From NCBI GenBank assembly GCA_035578905.1, contig JAQJVL010000245.1, positions 976,001 to 1,040,000 of the forward strand: 64,000 bases of DNA, read 5' to 3'. A model generated the notes under the pieces. It did not search any database, was not told where the DNA came from, and saw only the letters and a program-made list of their open reading frames with translations. Of this stretch, positions 9,914 through 22,556 are shown piece after piece. The first letter of the stretch is position 1, and the number at the start of each line of letters is the position of its first letter. The translations under genes were made by a program, and so were the position numbers. Origin of the DNA: Stictocephala bisonia (taxonomy: Eukaryota > Arthropoda > Insecta > Hemiptera > Membracidae).

Positions 9914-11507
9914 TCTATACCTATAAAAGGCAAAAACCACTGACTCACTCACTCATCGCTGTAACTAAAAATGTAATAAGCCTATTAGGCTGAAGTTTTC
10001 TAGAGTCAAAGGTCCTATGTTGTAAATGTGCAATAAGAAGGAATTTTGAAAAATTCATAGTAAATTGAAGATGGCAGCATTTTTAGTACCAAAACATTTA
10101 AATGCCAAAAACAGCGTTTCTCTAATTGGGCTGTAGCGGCTAAATGAACGATTCTACAGTAAAACTAACACAATTTTCTGTGCCTGATTTGAGACGATCT
10201 ACAACTTTAGCCTTTGACTTTTTGCTGTATCTCACCTCCTTCATCCTTAGGTAGAGCTAGATTTTCAATTTGTGCGTGTAAATCAAATTGGTTAATTTAC
10301 GGCCTCTAAGAGTAGATTTACAGATTTTTCTAGACTGTGAAACTTTGTTACCTAGGCGAACATACTGTATCAAATGGGGAAATATACCATTTAATCTGAA
10401 CACATGTACAGCTAGGTCATAGGAAGTGAATAAACATGGCTAGAAACACGATATTTCACTGATTCTGCGTCAATTACCGTACTTTTCGTTCTCTAAAAGT
10501 AGACTTACAGATTTTTCTAGACTATGAAGCTTTGTTATCTAAGAGAACAATCTGTTTTCAATTGAAAAATTAACAATTGACTTTAAAAGGATGCATAACC
10601 AGATCATAGGACATGGCTAAAAATGGCGAGGAACACAATATTTTATTGATTCAGAGTCAAATATAGTACTTTGTACCCTCTAAAAGTAGACTTACAAATT
10701 TCTCTAGACTTTGAAACTCTTTTATCTAAGATAACAAACTGATTTTAATCGGAAAATTTACGATTTAATTTGACCAAATTCATAGCTAGTTCACAAGACA
10801 TGGCTAAATATGGCGAGTAACCCCATATTTCACTGATTTAGAGTCAACTACAATAATTTGTGCCCTCTAAAATTAGACTTGCAGATTCGTCTAGACGTTG
10901 AACCTTATTTATATAAGAGAACAATGGATTTTAATCAGAAATTTTTAAATTTAATATTATATATAGGCAATTTACCACTCATCAATATTTCTCCAAAACT
11001 ATACGTCCAATTGACTTGACATTTTGCAAATAGGTTTATCTTGGCCCCTAGAGGATTACTAAGAAAAGGAGGATTCTCTTCCGTCCCACTGGCCTCCAAA
11101 ACTCTCATGGTACTGAATACTAACCGTATTAATAACAAATGTTAAATTAATAAACATTAGCTGATAGTAATTATGGATATTTAATACTTCTTAAAGACAA
11201 CTGTTTGAGTACGTTAATGTTTTCATGAAAGAAACTCTTCACTCCTCATATATGCCCAGCTGTCACTGGCCGTGCGCTCAGACTTATTGTTTAGTCATTA
11301 CCCGTACTGAGCAATATTAATTGATTTATTTAGTTGACTAACAGCTGTTAAATAAAAACAAAATAAAATTAATAAAATTGTGGTAAATTAAAATTAATTG
11401 AGTACAATAGTAAATTATACATAACATCATGAGCTGTTTAAAATTGGATATTAAATTACATTTTCAAACTCAGTATTATGACTGGCGAAGCGGGCCTGTA
11501 CAGCTAG
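9914..11507 (+). mobile_element. Helitron-like non-autonomous element
   Basis: The element begins with TC (9914, 'tctataccta') preceded by A, and ends with CTAG (11504-11507, after 'gcgaagcgggcctgtacag') followed by T. These are the expected Helitron features: 5'-TC, CTRR-3' and insertion between A and T. The GC-rich sequence just before the end matches the position of the usual subterminal hairpin, though only a weak stem is visible. It is 1594 bases long with no Rep/helicase ORF. The interior holds tandem ~187-bp units, listed separately. Similar internal sequence recurs in family C repeats. Confidence 0.65.
10297..10950. repeat. Four tandem ~187-bp units inside the Helitron-like element
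   Basis: The landmark 'ctctaa.agtaga.ttacagatttttctaga' begins near 10304, 10492, 10678 and 10865, so the period is about 187 bases. Each unit continues with a 'gaaactttgttatctaa.aga' segment, an AT-rich part, and 'catagg.catggctaaa.atggcgag'. The units are diverged from each other, so the array is not recent. Confidence 0.8.
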
Positions 11508-11508
11508 T

Positions 11509-11645
11509 ATTTATATCAATACAGTCACGTGACACTTCATTAAGGAGCCGACTGATGAGGACTGACGTGTTTTAAAACTCTTAATTAAGGACCAAACAAA
11601 AAAAACCGACTGACATTCAATCTTCCTTTCACTTCTCAACTCTAA
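11509..11645 (+). repeat. Interspersed repeat family D, copy 1
   Basis: This copy shares 'actgatgagg.ctgacgtgttt', 'cttaattaa' and a 'cgact..c.attcaa.cttt' tract, in the same order, with 19375-19515. It directly follows the Helitron-like element. The 'ctgatgag' here is not part of a hammerhead, since no stem II or GAAA follows. Confidence 0.6.
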
Positions 11646-14289
11646 ATTTTTCTTTACCTTTTTTTTACTATTTTATTTAAATTCAGAGTGCAGTGCAAAC
11701 ATAAGCAGTCTTTTGAGCTAAAATCTATGCTGACTACTCCTATACATAAATACACCATACCAAATAAGTGCAAATGTTACAATGAATTAAAATAACTAGT
11801 TTTTAAGGATTAGGAATAATTATTGTAAACACAGGATCAATGGCATTTACACATTTTTTAAAAGGATTCTTAAACTAAAATAGGATTTTTTTAGTTCAAG
11901 CATATTTAAAGTATAACTAAAATATAATCTGTGAAACGTTTAAATACGAAAATGACATATAAACGCGTTTTTGTTCTCTATTTTATTAAATTAACATCAT
12001 AGCTATTACTTAATAATATGCGCAAATGATTTTGTTCTGAACTTCACTTGCCAGATCAAATAGGTCTTAAAAACTGAATTAAAAATATATGATCCTTTTC
12101 AACCCGGTATCTTGCAGTACTAACGTAGTTAGAATTGCTTGTTAAGAGGAAATAACTTCACTAATACTTTAAACAAAGTAGATCGATTGAAATAAAATTA
12201 CAAGCTTATAAAACAGAATCATTCTAATATTTGATATGTTTAGATTTATAAAATGATAAACTGTATAATAATACTAACAATTTTACATCATATCTAAATG
12301 TTCTTTAAATTACCTTCATGAAAGTCAGTGTTCATTTACGGTCCTACGTACCTGAAACAGAAAACAACAATTTGTTTATTTGTCTATGGAAAAATCCATT
12401 TCAATATAGGCAAATAAATGATGTAACAATAAATAGCAAATTACGAGTAGAATAAATAACTTATACATCATAAATAATAATGAATAAAATAAATAGTATA
12501 ACAAAAGTCATGATAAAAAAGTTAAGAAAAAAATAAGTTTAAAAATAAAATTGTGTTTATAATTAATTATTGTTCATGAATATGTCTCCAGAGCGTGAAG
12601 GGATACCCTGAATGAGTGGAGCGAAGTGCAGAGGAAATCCATGTTGTCCGGCAGAGATTGTGGATTCTCTACATGGTGCTGTTGGCTGTATAAGAGGTTG
12701 ATATGGTTGGTTTCGTAAAGAGAGTTTTGGACCTTGTGATGAAAGTAATCTTAAAGTTCACTGTTTGGAGAAGAACAGGATAAGCAAGACTTCCGTTTAC
12801 CAACTAGTACAATAAAAGTGAGTCTTGAGTTAAGCGCAATTAGTTATAGGCATGAAAATAAATAAAATCATAAATTTTTAGTATAATATTTACTAATTTA
12901 CTAATTAAAGTATTTGTTTGTAGAGGCTTAAAGTATTAACTCAGAAAAAGTAAAACTCGAATTGTTGTGTTTACGTAAAATATTATGGGGATTATAATTA
13001 CATTTTGTGTTGCTACTAAATACTGTGTTATAGAATATATTTTTACGACTATAAATAATATAAAAAACGATAAACCAAACACAATTTAAATGTATTAAAA
13101 TAGATATTCCGTACAAAAATTAATCGTGGTGATCGAATTCAGTAAACTACCTTCAACTTCTTTAGAACAAAGGAATTCAGAGAGGAGTATTTTGTATATT
13201 TTATTCCTTTGAGAGTCCATGCGGTATGTGCATTGTAGGCTTGGTTTACAGAGATAAATCTCAATATATATGACTCTTTTCTACACAACAATTCATCAAA
13301 ATTATTGCATTATTTTAGAAGAAATATCATTTGTGATTTTATTTTTAATAATAATACACAAATTATTGGAAATAATTGAGAAATTCAGATAGCCTGATCT
13401 ACAAAATCATAAAAACAAATAACTAGCTATTCAAATTTAGAATTCATGCAACAATATTAAATTAATTTTGCAAAAATTGCTTACAATAATATATGAACTG
13501 ATTATATAATATTTAAAAATTGTTGTAATATTATTTATATGGATTATAACGCTTGGTTATATAATTAATTATAAATAAATATCTCATGTATTAGGAATTG
13601 TGTCAAAAATTTGGTTAGTTAGTAAGATTTGGTACTACAGCTGGTTTAAACTGCATTACATTAACAAGGGACTACGCAATACTAGAGTTCCACAATTGAC
13701 CACACAACACCTGATAATTTTAGACTCAAAATGTTATCATTTAATGATAAATCTATGTAATGTGCTTACAAAATCAATTTCATAACACTAAATCAATGAA
13801 TGTACACAGCATATCTAACAAATAAATATTATCGATAAAAATAAAATTAAAATGTTCAAGATTAATTTATTGACATAATATGAACTGTTTTAGTTGTCTA
13901 TGTAAGTAATAATACAAAAATAACATTATTAATCAACAACATAAAATAATACACAAATAACATCATAAGGGTATTATTTTGAAATACGATAAAAACATGA
14001 AATACGATATAAATCAGAATCAAAGTAGATAGTTACTGTATGAGGTGTTTTGTCGTTATAGGAAAAAACTAAATTAAAACGAAGTGAAGTTTAACGATTG
14101 AGTTTAAATATAGGGAAATTTAAAGAATTATGCTTCCTTTTTTTATGTTATAGCACTATTTAGTAAGATTTTTATTTTATGTTTCATGTTACTCTACCAA
14201 TAAAATTTACATTTGCGAACCAATTGTTAATTTTATTTCATGACCAAGTGAGATTCTATGGAAGACATCAGAGTGATTTTCAAGAAAAA
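11646..14289. other. Long AT-rich stretch, no feature recognised
   Basis: There is low-complexity AT sequence around 12400-12560 and 13300-13560. The moderately complex segment 12580-12830 appears only once in the window. Small ORFs (for example 13600-13785) have no recognisable domain and look like chance. Confidence 0.5.
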
Positions 14290-16445
14290 TTTAAGTAAAT
14301 AAATTGGCTTCCGTAATTACAAAATCAATTACGTGGCAATCAGAGTGTTTATTTACACATACCGCTGGTTGCACTAATTAGTAATCATTGGTAAATTACA
14401 GAAACTGTCCACATCAAACTAATGAGCATTTGCTCATAGTTTGATGTGTAATACCATTTATCAATCAACTGGGCAGATTTTCCTGAAAAATATAAATTGA
14501 GTAATCCCCCCAATACAAAGAGGTCTAAATTTTACCGCCTAATTGCTTTATTTTATAAATACGTCATTTAACTTCCTATGTTAAGAGTACGTAATTCAAA
14601 ATGCAATTTCTCATACATTCCAAACATTTTGGTGTGTTTTATTGATTACAATAATAAACCTCGAGAAGTAATAAACCTAAAATCAGTAAAAATATTATAA
14701 AAGATTATTTACAAAATTTGTTTAACTAATATATAAATAGACTACAATATTGTGAATTTCACCTATTTGGATTTAGAAACTTCAATAAATATTTACAACA
14801 TTTTTTATTTGTGTTTTGAATAATTAGTAAAACCATATTATAACAAACGGTGGTAAATTGTACGTTTTATTATTCCCTCAAATGTCTTTTTTCTAGACAT
14901 TTTAGTGAGAGATCACCTAATGCTAAAATGTACTAATTTACTACTGAGAAAAACATTCAGTAAAACATCCTTGTCAACGGTAAACTGTCTGAAACAAAGT
15001 TAAAATTATATCAGTTAAATATGGATTGTAGTGTCTTTAAACATAAAATAATGCATTTTGGTTGGTAAAAACCAATTATCTTTAAAGTACACAGGAAACA
15101 TTTCATGTACTATATATACAGATAACCAAAGTCTCATCTGATGAAAAACTAATATTTTTGTTTTAGTGTTATTATTGTATAAGAACATGAGCGTTCCAAC
15201 TATTTTAATAGAGCTATATTTGTTTTGTTTTTTTAATATATCACTGTATTTTTTTTAATTCTTGGATGAAAATATTATATTTACTATCTAATAAAGAACG
15301 TCTTACTATTTAGGTATTAGTATAAATCAATTAACATAATTATTATATTTTAATTTGGTGCAAGTTGATTACGATCATAAATTTATTAGTTGTTTCAAAT
15401 AACATCATATACAACAATATTTATAACTGCACTGTAACAGATTGTAAAGTTAAATAGCCGATAGCCCTTACATCACTTCGGGGTGGTTCTCTACGCTTGC
15501 TTAGCCTAGCCTTCGTTCCTGACTCTAAACCAACAAATCTATATATAAGTGCCGTTCTCCGTATTAACAAAGTTTTATATAGTAATATACACCATAAGTC
15601 AACTTTATGGGGATGCAAAGTAGTTAAATCATGTCTGAATTATTATAAATGACCTTCACAGTAAAAAACAAACTACCCCAGTGCTTGTGTCATGTTTTTG
15701 TAATTTGTATCAGCTGTTTGAAACAAATTACTAACTTAAATTAATTCCAATTACTGTATTTACTGTAATGGGAAAACAAAATATTTATAGCGTGTGTCCA
15801 CCCCTTAGGAGTAGTAATTTCAAGAAATAATTTTTTTGTGGGTCTCCATTAAATAAAATCTATCTGCATTAGAAATGTCTTCAAAATATGTTCAGCTCTA
15901 CCAGAGATTTCGTGGTTTATTATTTTTAGATTATTATATGTTATATACGTAATAAATCATTTTAATTCACAGTTTAAATTCATATTCATTATTATAGTTT
16001 GGGTTTAGTTTGTATTGTTTGTATCAGCTATTCATAATAAATTATGAACTTAAATTAGTTCCAATGTTAATCTAATAAGACAAAAATGTCCATGGACTGT
16101 TTAGTTCTACCTTAAAAGTAGAATTTCGAGAAATGCTATTTTATTAGGTCTCTGTTTTACAAAAGCTAACTTCTCCTATCAACATTTCATCAAAGTCTGT
16201 TGTGTAGTAGTGGAAATTTCGTGGTTGATAGTTTTTTTATTATCTTACATTATGAAAGTAAAAATTTTTTTTTCCTAAAGCATAATAATAAATAGTTTAC
16301 TATAGCCGTATTATTTTGAAACACGAAATGTACTTCACCCCTCCCCTCCCCAGTTGTAGTAGATGGCAACTCAATCAATCGACACAGTCAATAAGTCAAG
16401 TCCTATCTCGACTTGATTGGTGTTTTGATTAAGGCCATCATGACA
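14290..16445 (-). repeat. Interspersed repeat family C, long copy 1
   Basis: This stretch aligns in reverse complement with 49545-51290 in at least five separate blocks, in matching order. They are a 'ttacaaaatcaattacgtgg' block, a hairpin, an 'aggaaacatttcatgta' block, a 'gtagagaaccac' block, and a 'caatcaagtcgagatagga' block at 16395-16435. A second partial internal unit (15990-16260) repeats the 'tatcagct...aattccaatgttaa' section. No transposase or RT ORF was seen; the ORF at 15421-15618 is not conserved between copies. It could be a long non-autonomous transposon or an old inverted segmental duplication. Confidence 0.7.
14410..14448. other. Long hairpin conserved between family C copies
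   Basis: The arms 'cacatcaaact...' and '...agtttgatgtg' form an 18-bp stem with one bulged A and a tiny loop. The counterpart near 51134-51175 keeps the outer 'cacatcaaa/tttgatgtg' pairing but has a different centre. Confidence 0.7.
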
Positions 16446-16580
16446 TTTCTGATGTGACAGTAATCTAATAGCACAAATTACACGTTAATAAATAATATGT
16501 ACAAATAATAATTATATGGATCATTTAAGAATAACACGCACTTATAATAAGAGATTTTACGACAAAAAAAAAATACGTAT

Positions 16581-17300
16581 AGGTCATCAGAGTTGTTGAG
16601 GGTGAGTCGGGATAGTACCCTCCAATTATTATCAGTCACTTGCACCAACAGCTTTGGTGTCGTTACGATAAGTTAGGGAGATTTGTATTAATGAATCAAT
16701 GTTAGTTGAGAGTGAGTAGGTCATTAGGGTTGTTGGGATGAGGGGGGGGATGTAACCCCCAATAAATTATCCGTCACCTGCAGCCCATTGCCTAGCTTAA
16801 CCATACCTATGGTCTCGCACAAGATTGCTACAATGAGTTAGGGACACTTTGTATTTAAATTCAGTAGTATTGTTGTCAAGGTAGGTCTTTAGGGTTGGTT
16901 GTTGGGTTGAACGTGGGTGGTAACCCCCAATTAATTATCCATCACCTGCAGCCCCTTTCCCAGTCTAACCACAGCTTTGGTGTAGTACAAGATGGCTACA
17001 ATAGGTTAGGGACACTTTGCACTCATCAATACAGTAGTATTGCTGTTAGGTTAGGTCTTCAGGGTTGTTGGGATGAAAGGGGAAGTTAGTCCCTAGTCAA
17101 TTATCTGTCACCTGCAGCCTATTTTCTAGCCTAGTCACAGCTTTTGAGTCGTAAAAGATTGCTAAAATAAGGTAAGAGACGCTTTTGTTAATGAAATAAG
17201 TAATAATGTAGTGAGGGTAAATCTCTTGGATTGTTGGGGTTAGCGAGGAAGAAACCCCCAAATAACTATATGACCTCTGCAGTCTATTTACTATCATAAC
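16581..17300. repeat. Family B tandem array, ~165-170 bp unit
   Basis: The landmark 'aggtc.t.agggttgttggg' recurs near 16581, 16718, 16883, 17053 and, more diverged, 17217. Each is followed by a G-run, 'taaccccc.attaattatc', 'cacctgcagccc', and 'agcctaaccacagctttgg'. Units are diverged and one is shortened to 137 bases. Single copies of the same family lie at 25745-25935 and 30308-30515. Confidence 0.8.
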
Positions 17301-17475
17301 TTCTGGTTTGGTGGCGTATCGGATTTTCACCACACAATCAAATGTCACCACTGTAAGTGTTTCGGTGACCAGGTTGGTCAGTACCACTTTACGTCTATTG
17401 GAGGGTGGGTGGCCCAATACTACTATATGTGTATGGAAGGGTGGGTGGGCCTACACCAGTTATGATTATAGTACT
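17300..17475 (+). repeat. G-rich repeat related to the 49-kb palindromic minisatellite
   Basis: Segments such as 'ccactgtaagtgtttcgg', 'gtctattggagggtgggtgg' and 'gtgtatggaagggtgggtgggcc' are diverged versions of the unit 'ccactgtacgtgtatgggcgggtgggtggg' found at 49020-49330. The overlapping ORFs on both strands simply reflect this repeat. Confidence 0.55.
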
Positions 17476-18879
17476 CATGCTATACCTATCTTGTGCATTT
17501 TATACAAAGCTTTTTTACGCGTAAAACAGCGAGATAAACAACAAACCTTTTAGGAGCTTATGTGCTCGTATTATTTACATGTATTGAATTAAATGATAAC
17601 TTATATTGACTGTTTATTCTTATTTTGACCTAAGAAACTATATCCTTATTTTTGAACACGTAGTTTATGGACACTCTGTAAATACATAGATGAGTAAAAT
17701 AACGTATACTTGGTATATACTGCTGGTACAGTTTATACTTGATAAAAATGCTTGTTTTTAGTATATTTTATTTTGCAAAAGGAAGTTTTCCCGATCATGT
17801 CAACTATTTCGTTACGTTAAATTAGTACATTAAAAATTCAAAATAAATTGATGTATATGATTTTGAACTACTGAACAATCAGAAGAATTGATTTAGATTG
17901 AACTGATAGAGGCGTCAATTTTAGCCATATAAAAAAATACTGTTTTCCTAATTTTAAATGAAATTCGTTTTCCTCCCTTGTAAAATGTATTAAATCATCA
18001 TTAAATTTAGGCCTACTTTTCACTCTCGATTGAAGAGCAAAATATGAAAATTCTAGGTACTTGTATTACCTAACAACGGTGTGTATGATAAAGAAAACCA
18101 ACACTTAAAAACTGGAGTGTATGGGGTTAAACAGAGTTTCTATGTTATAAATCTGTGCCAATGGCTTAAGTGCTATTATCTACCTCCCCTCCTGCCTTCA
18201 GCACCCTCTCTTTCTGCCTAATTACTGTGAACCACGCGATGGAACGGTGCGTTGTCTTTTCCCTAAGAACGGTGAACGTTAGGTTTGTGTGGCAGATTTT
18301 GAATATGTTGAACTCACTAACAATACTGATTTAGCTTTCTTCACTGTCAAAAATTTCTTGTACGAATTTTATCGCCTAATTTAAAACATTAATGTACACA
18401 CACACAAATTTTAAATTGGTAACTTCTACTGCTAATTTATCTGTTTATATCCATCTAATAGGGTGATTTTATTAAAAATAGAGACAGACATTTGCTGGAT
18501 CTAAAAATATCTAAAACATATCTTATCAGCATTGTAATAAGATGAAAATGTGTTCCTTGAAGTACTTTAGAGAAAATAAAAAATCTAACTTGCATTTCCA
18601 AGAATATTTATACGTTTTATTATGTTTAATGTGACTTATGGACATTATATTGATTGATTAAGTTAAGGTTTTAAATTATGTAACATATAATATATAAAAA
18701 TATCGGCATACAATATCATATTTAAGCTGCATTACACTTTTTTTATTTTTCATGGAGAGTTTGATTATGTCTTGGATTAATTTGATATCTTATTCCCTAT
18801 GAAATCTTTTTATATTTTTACGTAATTAATTGATAACAGAATTGTTTTTCGGTAACTACATTTACTTTTTATACCGACA
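17476..18879. other. AT-rich stretch, no feature recognised
   Basis: No repeat family or ORF of note. A less AT-rich patch at 18180-18300 occurs once only. Confidence 0.5.
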
Positions 18880-19090
18880 TGGCGTCCCCTAAATAGTTGC
18901 CACCGACGTAGACACCACTAGGGAAGTCTGTGGATGTTGTGTAGGGAAGAGAACGGAGTATAAGGTTTGTGAATTAGCTGAAAATCCAGCTCTAGGTCCC
19001 TTGGCTACCCTGGCTATTGTGCTATTAATAAACGGCCCTTTCTGAGGGAAAGTCGAATTCAGTTGGAACCAAACTACACATGTCATACCC
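18880..19090 (+). repeat. Family A interspersed repeat, partial copy
   Basis: It shares 'gatgttgtgtaggga', 'tagctgaaaatc', 'taggtcccttggctaccctggctatt' and 'ttaataaa' with the other family A copies. I define the forward strand as the one carrying 'ggttcggattccacgtaaag'. The 65-aa minus-strand ORF is this repeat, not a gene. Confidence 0.7.
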
Positions 19091-19374
19091 TCTCATCCTA
19101 CATTCATGTAACTATTCATATTCACCCTAAAATGCGTACAAAGTCGTGTCATACATAAGAATCTAATTTAGTACAAATACAAACTAATACCTACTAGAAA
19201 AAGTCATACAATCTCTTAAGTGAAAGATAACTTAGTCTAAAAAACCAAAAAAAATTAAAATGAAACAAATTTAGAATAATTATAATACAGCTGTTTAACT
19301 ATTTAACAATTATAGTACTGTTAAAAACATATTTCACTAGCCAGAGGTAAAACACATTATTAAAGTCACGTTTA

Positions 19375-19515
19375 TATTCACGTAACTGCAGGCGAGTGGT
19401 CGTTAATTAAGCGCCAACTGATGAGGTCTGACGTGTTTGTAATAAGCTTAATTAAAGCTCACACAAAAACGACTCGCCATTCAAACTTTCATCCGTTTCC
19501 TTCTTTATACTACTT
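19375..19515 (+). repeat. Interspersed repeat family D, copy 2
   Basis: It matches 11509-11645 over 'aactgatgaggtctgacgtg' and later blocks. The ends 'ggcgagt' and 'actcgcc' are inverted, so the element may be a small foldback of about 90 bases. Confidence 0.6.
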
Positions 19516-19639
19516 ACCTCCAATGCCGTATTTTATGGTTTTATTTGTAATTTTAAGAATTTTCGCTCATAGATGTTTGGCTGAGAAAATGAATATAAAG
19601 GTTTAACACATTTTTAACTTTTTGTAAATTTATTGCCAT

Positions 19640-20760
19640 AAAAATACATGTAATTAAATAAATAATATACATGGACATACGTCATACAAGCTAAACATTC
19701 ATATTATTTAAGTTATAATTAAAAAATTCTTATACACTGTAGAAGTCCTCCTTTTGCAATGTGTTTTTAACTAAACTTTAATTAAAAGTCTTTTAGTAGG
19801 GCTGGGAGAGTGTTGAACAACCTGATTTCACTCATAAATAAATGTTTTTCGGAAAAAGAAGTACGATGTTTTGGTATTTGAAGGTTATTTTTTCTGCGGA
19901 GGTTGTCCATTATTGAAGAGAACGCATTTTTTATAACAAATTTTTGAAACAAATGTTGTTTCTAAAATATAAATTGAGGAAAGTATTAAAATTCTGTATT
20001 TTTTAAACCAGTTTTTGCAAGAGTGTATTTTTATTTGTATTTTTTATAGTCCTAACAGCTCTCTTTTGCAGTGTAGCTGCATGGTTCTCCCAGTCGCAGA
20101 GCTCCATATAGGACTTCCATAAGTTATATGCGAATAAACAATCCCGTAGTAAGCTGTAAAAAGGTACGACTTTCAAGATGATATGATATAACTCGTAGAG
20201 CGAATATACCTGAGATAACAAGCCTACACACCTTATCTACTTGACTATCAAACCGAAGATTGCTGTTAATAAGCAAACCAATATATATAACAGTATCCAC
20301 AGATCCAACAATAGTTGAATCCTCCAATAAGCAACATAGACAGTGGCTTTCTTTTTTAATAATAGAAAAATCAACCAAGCTTGTTTTCTCCACGTTGACT
20401 GTGAGTCTGTTTGAACCAAACCACTGTAATAAGCTGTTCACCTCTACCAAGAGGCCTTGCTCCAACAATTGCCTACTAAGCTCTATACATATTACAGCAA
20501 TGTTATCGGCAAAAAGGCTTAGATCTGCCTTTGATACACTAGAATTTACGTCATTGATTAACATAAAAAAGCAGCGGTCAAATAACATACCCTTGAGGAA
20601 CTCCAGTTCTAATTTGAGTTACGTTTGAGAAACAGTGCTGGAAAATATTCAAACTGTCGATAAAGGGAATTTTTACCAGCTGGTACCTATCTGATAAGTA
20701 AGATTTCATCCAACTCACTGCAGTTCATTAAATAACGTAATAAGTAGATTAAATTCAGTC
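19640..20760 (-). pseudogene. CR1/Jockey-type LINE reverse transcriptase pseudogene
   Basis: Read on the minus strand from about 20750, the pieces occur in the order of a non-LTR RT C-terminal half. First comes TQIRTGVPQGY (GVPQGS region, 20604-20586 and just upstream), then LFADN (20523-20512), where the catalytic YADD/FADD is degraded to FADN. Then come LTVNVEKT, IYIGLLINSNLRFDSQVDKV with SGIFALR, and LQKRAVR. Near 19830 'LFNTLPALLK' resembles the 'fN.LP..ik' segment at the protein end. Frames change several times, so it is not functional. The last part (about 19640-19780) reads as a 3' untranslated region ending in aataaa. Confidence 0.82.
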
Positions 20761-20828
20761 AATTATTTCCGGAAATATGCATATTTATACTCAATCTATT
20801 TATAAATGTCAAGGAATTAATGTCTGTC

Positions 20829-20998
20829 TTTTTTTTTAAATAAAAACTACAATCGTAATTCACCTAGGCTTCCAGGCCATTACTTGATCTTTATGCAATC
20901 AGTGAAGTACCGACCGTTAGCTCAGTTGAATATTTGAACCTTGGACAAAGCACTTCACAATTCGAAGCCTTAGCCACTGAGCCACCATTCCGGCAAGT
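20829..20998 (-). mobile_element. tRNA-derived SINE with poly(A) tail
   Basis: On the minus strand the head reads 'ggtggctcagtggctaaggc' (A box tggctcagtgg). About 40 bases later comes 'ggttcaaatattc', a B-box match with one inserted base. A short body follows and ends in an A-run (T-run on plus, 20829-20838). This is the standard layout of a tRNA-derived SINE. A full cloverleaf does not form, so it is not a tRNA gene. Target-site duplication was not clear. Confidence 0.65.
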
Positions 20999-22003
20999 GT
21001 CATTAACCTTTATTCATCCAACCGTCATGAAACTTTGGGAGTTTCCTTAATTTTCTTTTTTTCTGGGGAAGATTTGAAGCATGGTACTATTCTTATCCAA
21101 CTGATGGAATCTGCCCCAGTGGTATTTACTTTCATTGGTAATCTAATGGAGTTATTTTGTTTATTTCATTATATTTATAATATGTTAAGTAAAATATTAA
21201 CTTAAAACTTTTGGTATAGGTTATTGAAATTTAATTTTAATTGAAACTAATTTTAATGAAACCAAAACATTTGGGTGTATGTCAATCCCAGATGGAAAAT
21301 AAGCAGATTAATTAGTAATCAGATAATAAGGACTAAAGCCTAACCACATAATTAATTCAGAAGACACGACAATTAAATCGGTCCAGTTCAACAGAATTAA
21401 TGACAATTGATTAGTAATGACATTTCTCTAGTGATGCCTGTTAACAATGTGCATTATCAATCAATATTTTAGGATATTCTTATTTTAATATATTTTACTG
21501 AAAAATAAAATACAGTTGCGTCCAATTAAAACTTTATTATATTTTATATTTTTGCATTTTTTTGCAAGTTTTTGTTTGCAATTTGAATGTAGCAAAGATC
21601 CATTTCCAGTTTCTTTATTTTTTTTTATTTTTTTCAGTTATTGTGAACATATTGCATCTAAAGCATTTTCATTATATAAAAGGATTATATATGATTTTTA
21701 ATATTCTTTGGAAACAATAGAATAACATACATATGTGGCTGTTTACAGTAAGTATATTCTGGAAATCAGTTGTGATCCATAGTAGTGTATATTTCCTGAT
21801 ACAGCTATAAATACACGAACAAAACATCTATTTGATCCTACGGGTGGTACATCTATTTGAATGTATATAGGTGGGTACCTATATACATTCAATCGGAAAC
21901 CGATAGTTCGGGTCCAATTACCGTTTCAACTGACCTTAGATTAATACTAGTGTATCCATGTAACTAATGAGACATCTATTTTATCCCTACACTAAATAAT
22001 TGT
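20999..22003. other. AT-rich stretch with one long hairpin
   Basis: No gene is recognisable. The stretch contains the perfect hairpin at 21857-21892. The ORF at 21516-21701 is low-complexity F/I/L-rich sequence typical of chance AT-rich translation. Confidence 0.5.
21857..21892. other. Perfect 16-bp inverted repeat, 4-nt loop
   Basis: Arms ttgaatgtatataggt (21857-21872) and acctatatacattcaa (21877-21892) flank 'gggt'. It is short for a microRNA precursor. It could be a replication-slippage palindrome or a cruciform-prone site. Confidence 0.8.
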
Positions 22004-22556
22004 GGCAACATATCTTATATCAATGTAGCTTTCAATACAAATGTTACAAAACAGTTCATAAGTTATAATTTAAATTTAAATAGTTACAATTCTTTACTTT
22101 TAAAGTAATATAATTATGTTTATTAGCCAATACACTATTCATTACTAAGATGCCGATCATAGGGATATAGGTGAAAATTAGGGGTTTGATGATTGTAGAT
22201 GAATGAAGGAGCGTAGTCATTTGTACTAATTAATTGTTGACGACTGTTCCTTATAAAACCCCATTAATTAATAGCCCAATATTCATGGAGACTAAAGGAC
22301 TTCGGTTTTACATGGAATCCGAACCACATAATTTCAGTAGATTGACAGCCTGTTACACAGTTCCGTGCCTTACACAACATCCGGAACAGGACATGGATAT
22401 CCCTAGTGGTCTCCAAGTCGATGGCAACCATTGAGCGGATGCCATGATGGTATTAATAGGACCGAGCATAGAACCTGCCACACACAATCTCCTCAACACT
22501 TTGTCCCCAAGTATTTGGGTTATAACACTGCGCCACTGATGCCAACATTAACGAAT
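22004..22556 (-). repeat. Left arm of a large inverted repeat; family A copy
   Basis: This arm is the near-identical reverse complement of 24341-24893, with few differences over about 550 bases. It contains a family A element (about 22140-22548), including 'acatggaatccgaaccaca' (reverse of the 'ggttcggattcc' landmark). It also includes about 140 bases of flanking DNA beyond the element. The shared flank means the palindrome arose by inverted duplication of a segment, not two independent insertions. Confidence 0.85.

Noticed and set aside
11540..11570. 'actgatgagg' (also near 19418) as further hammerhead cores
   Set aside because: No stem II hairpin and no GAAA follow at the required distance in either copy.
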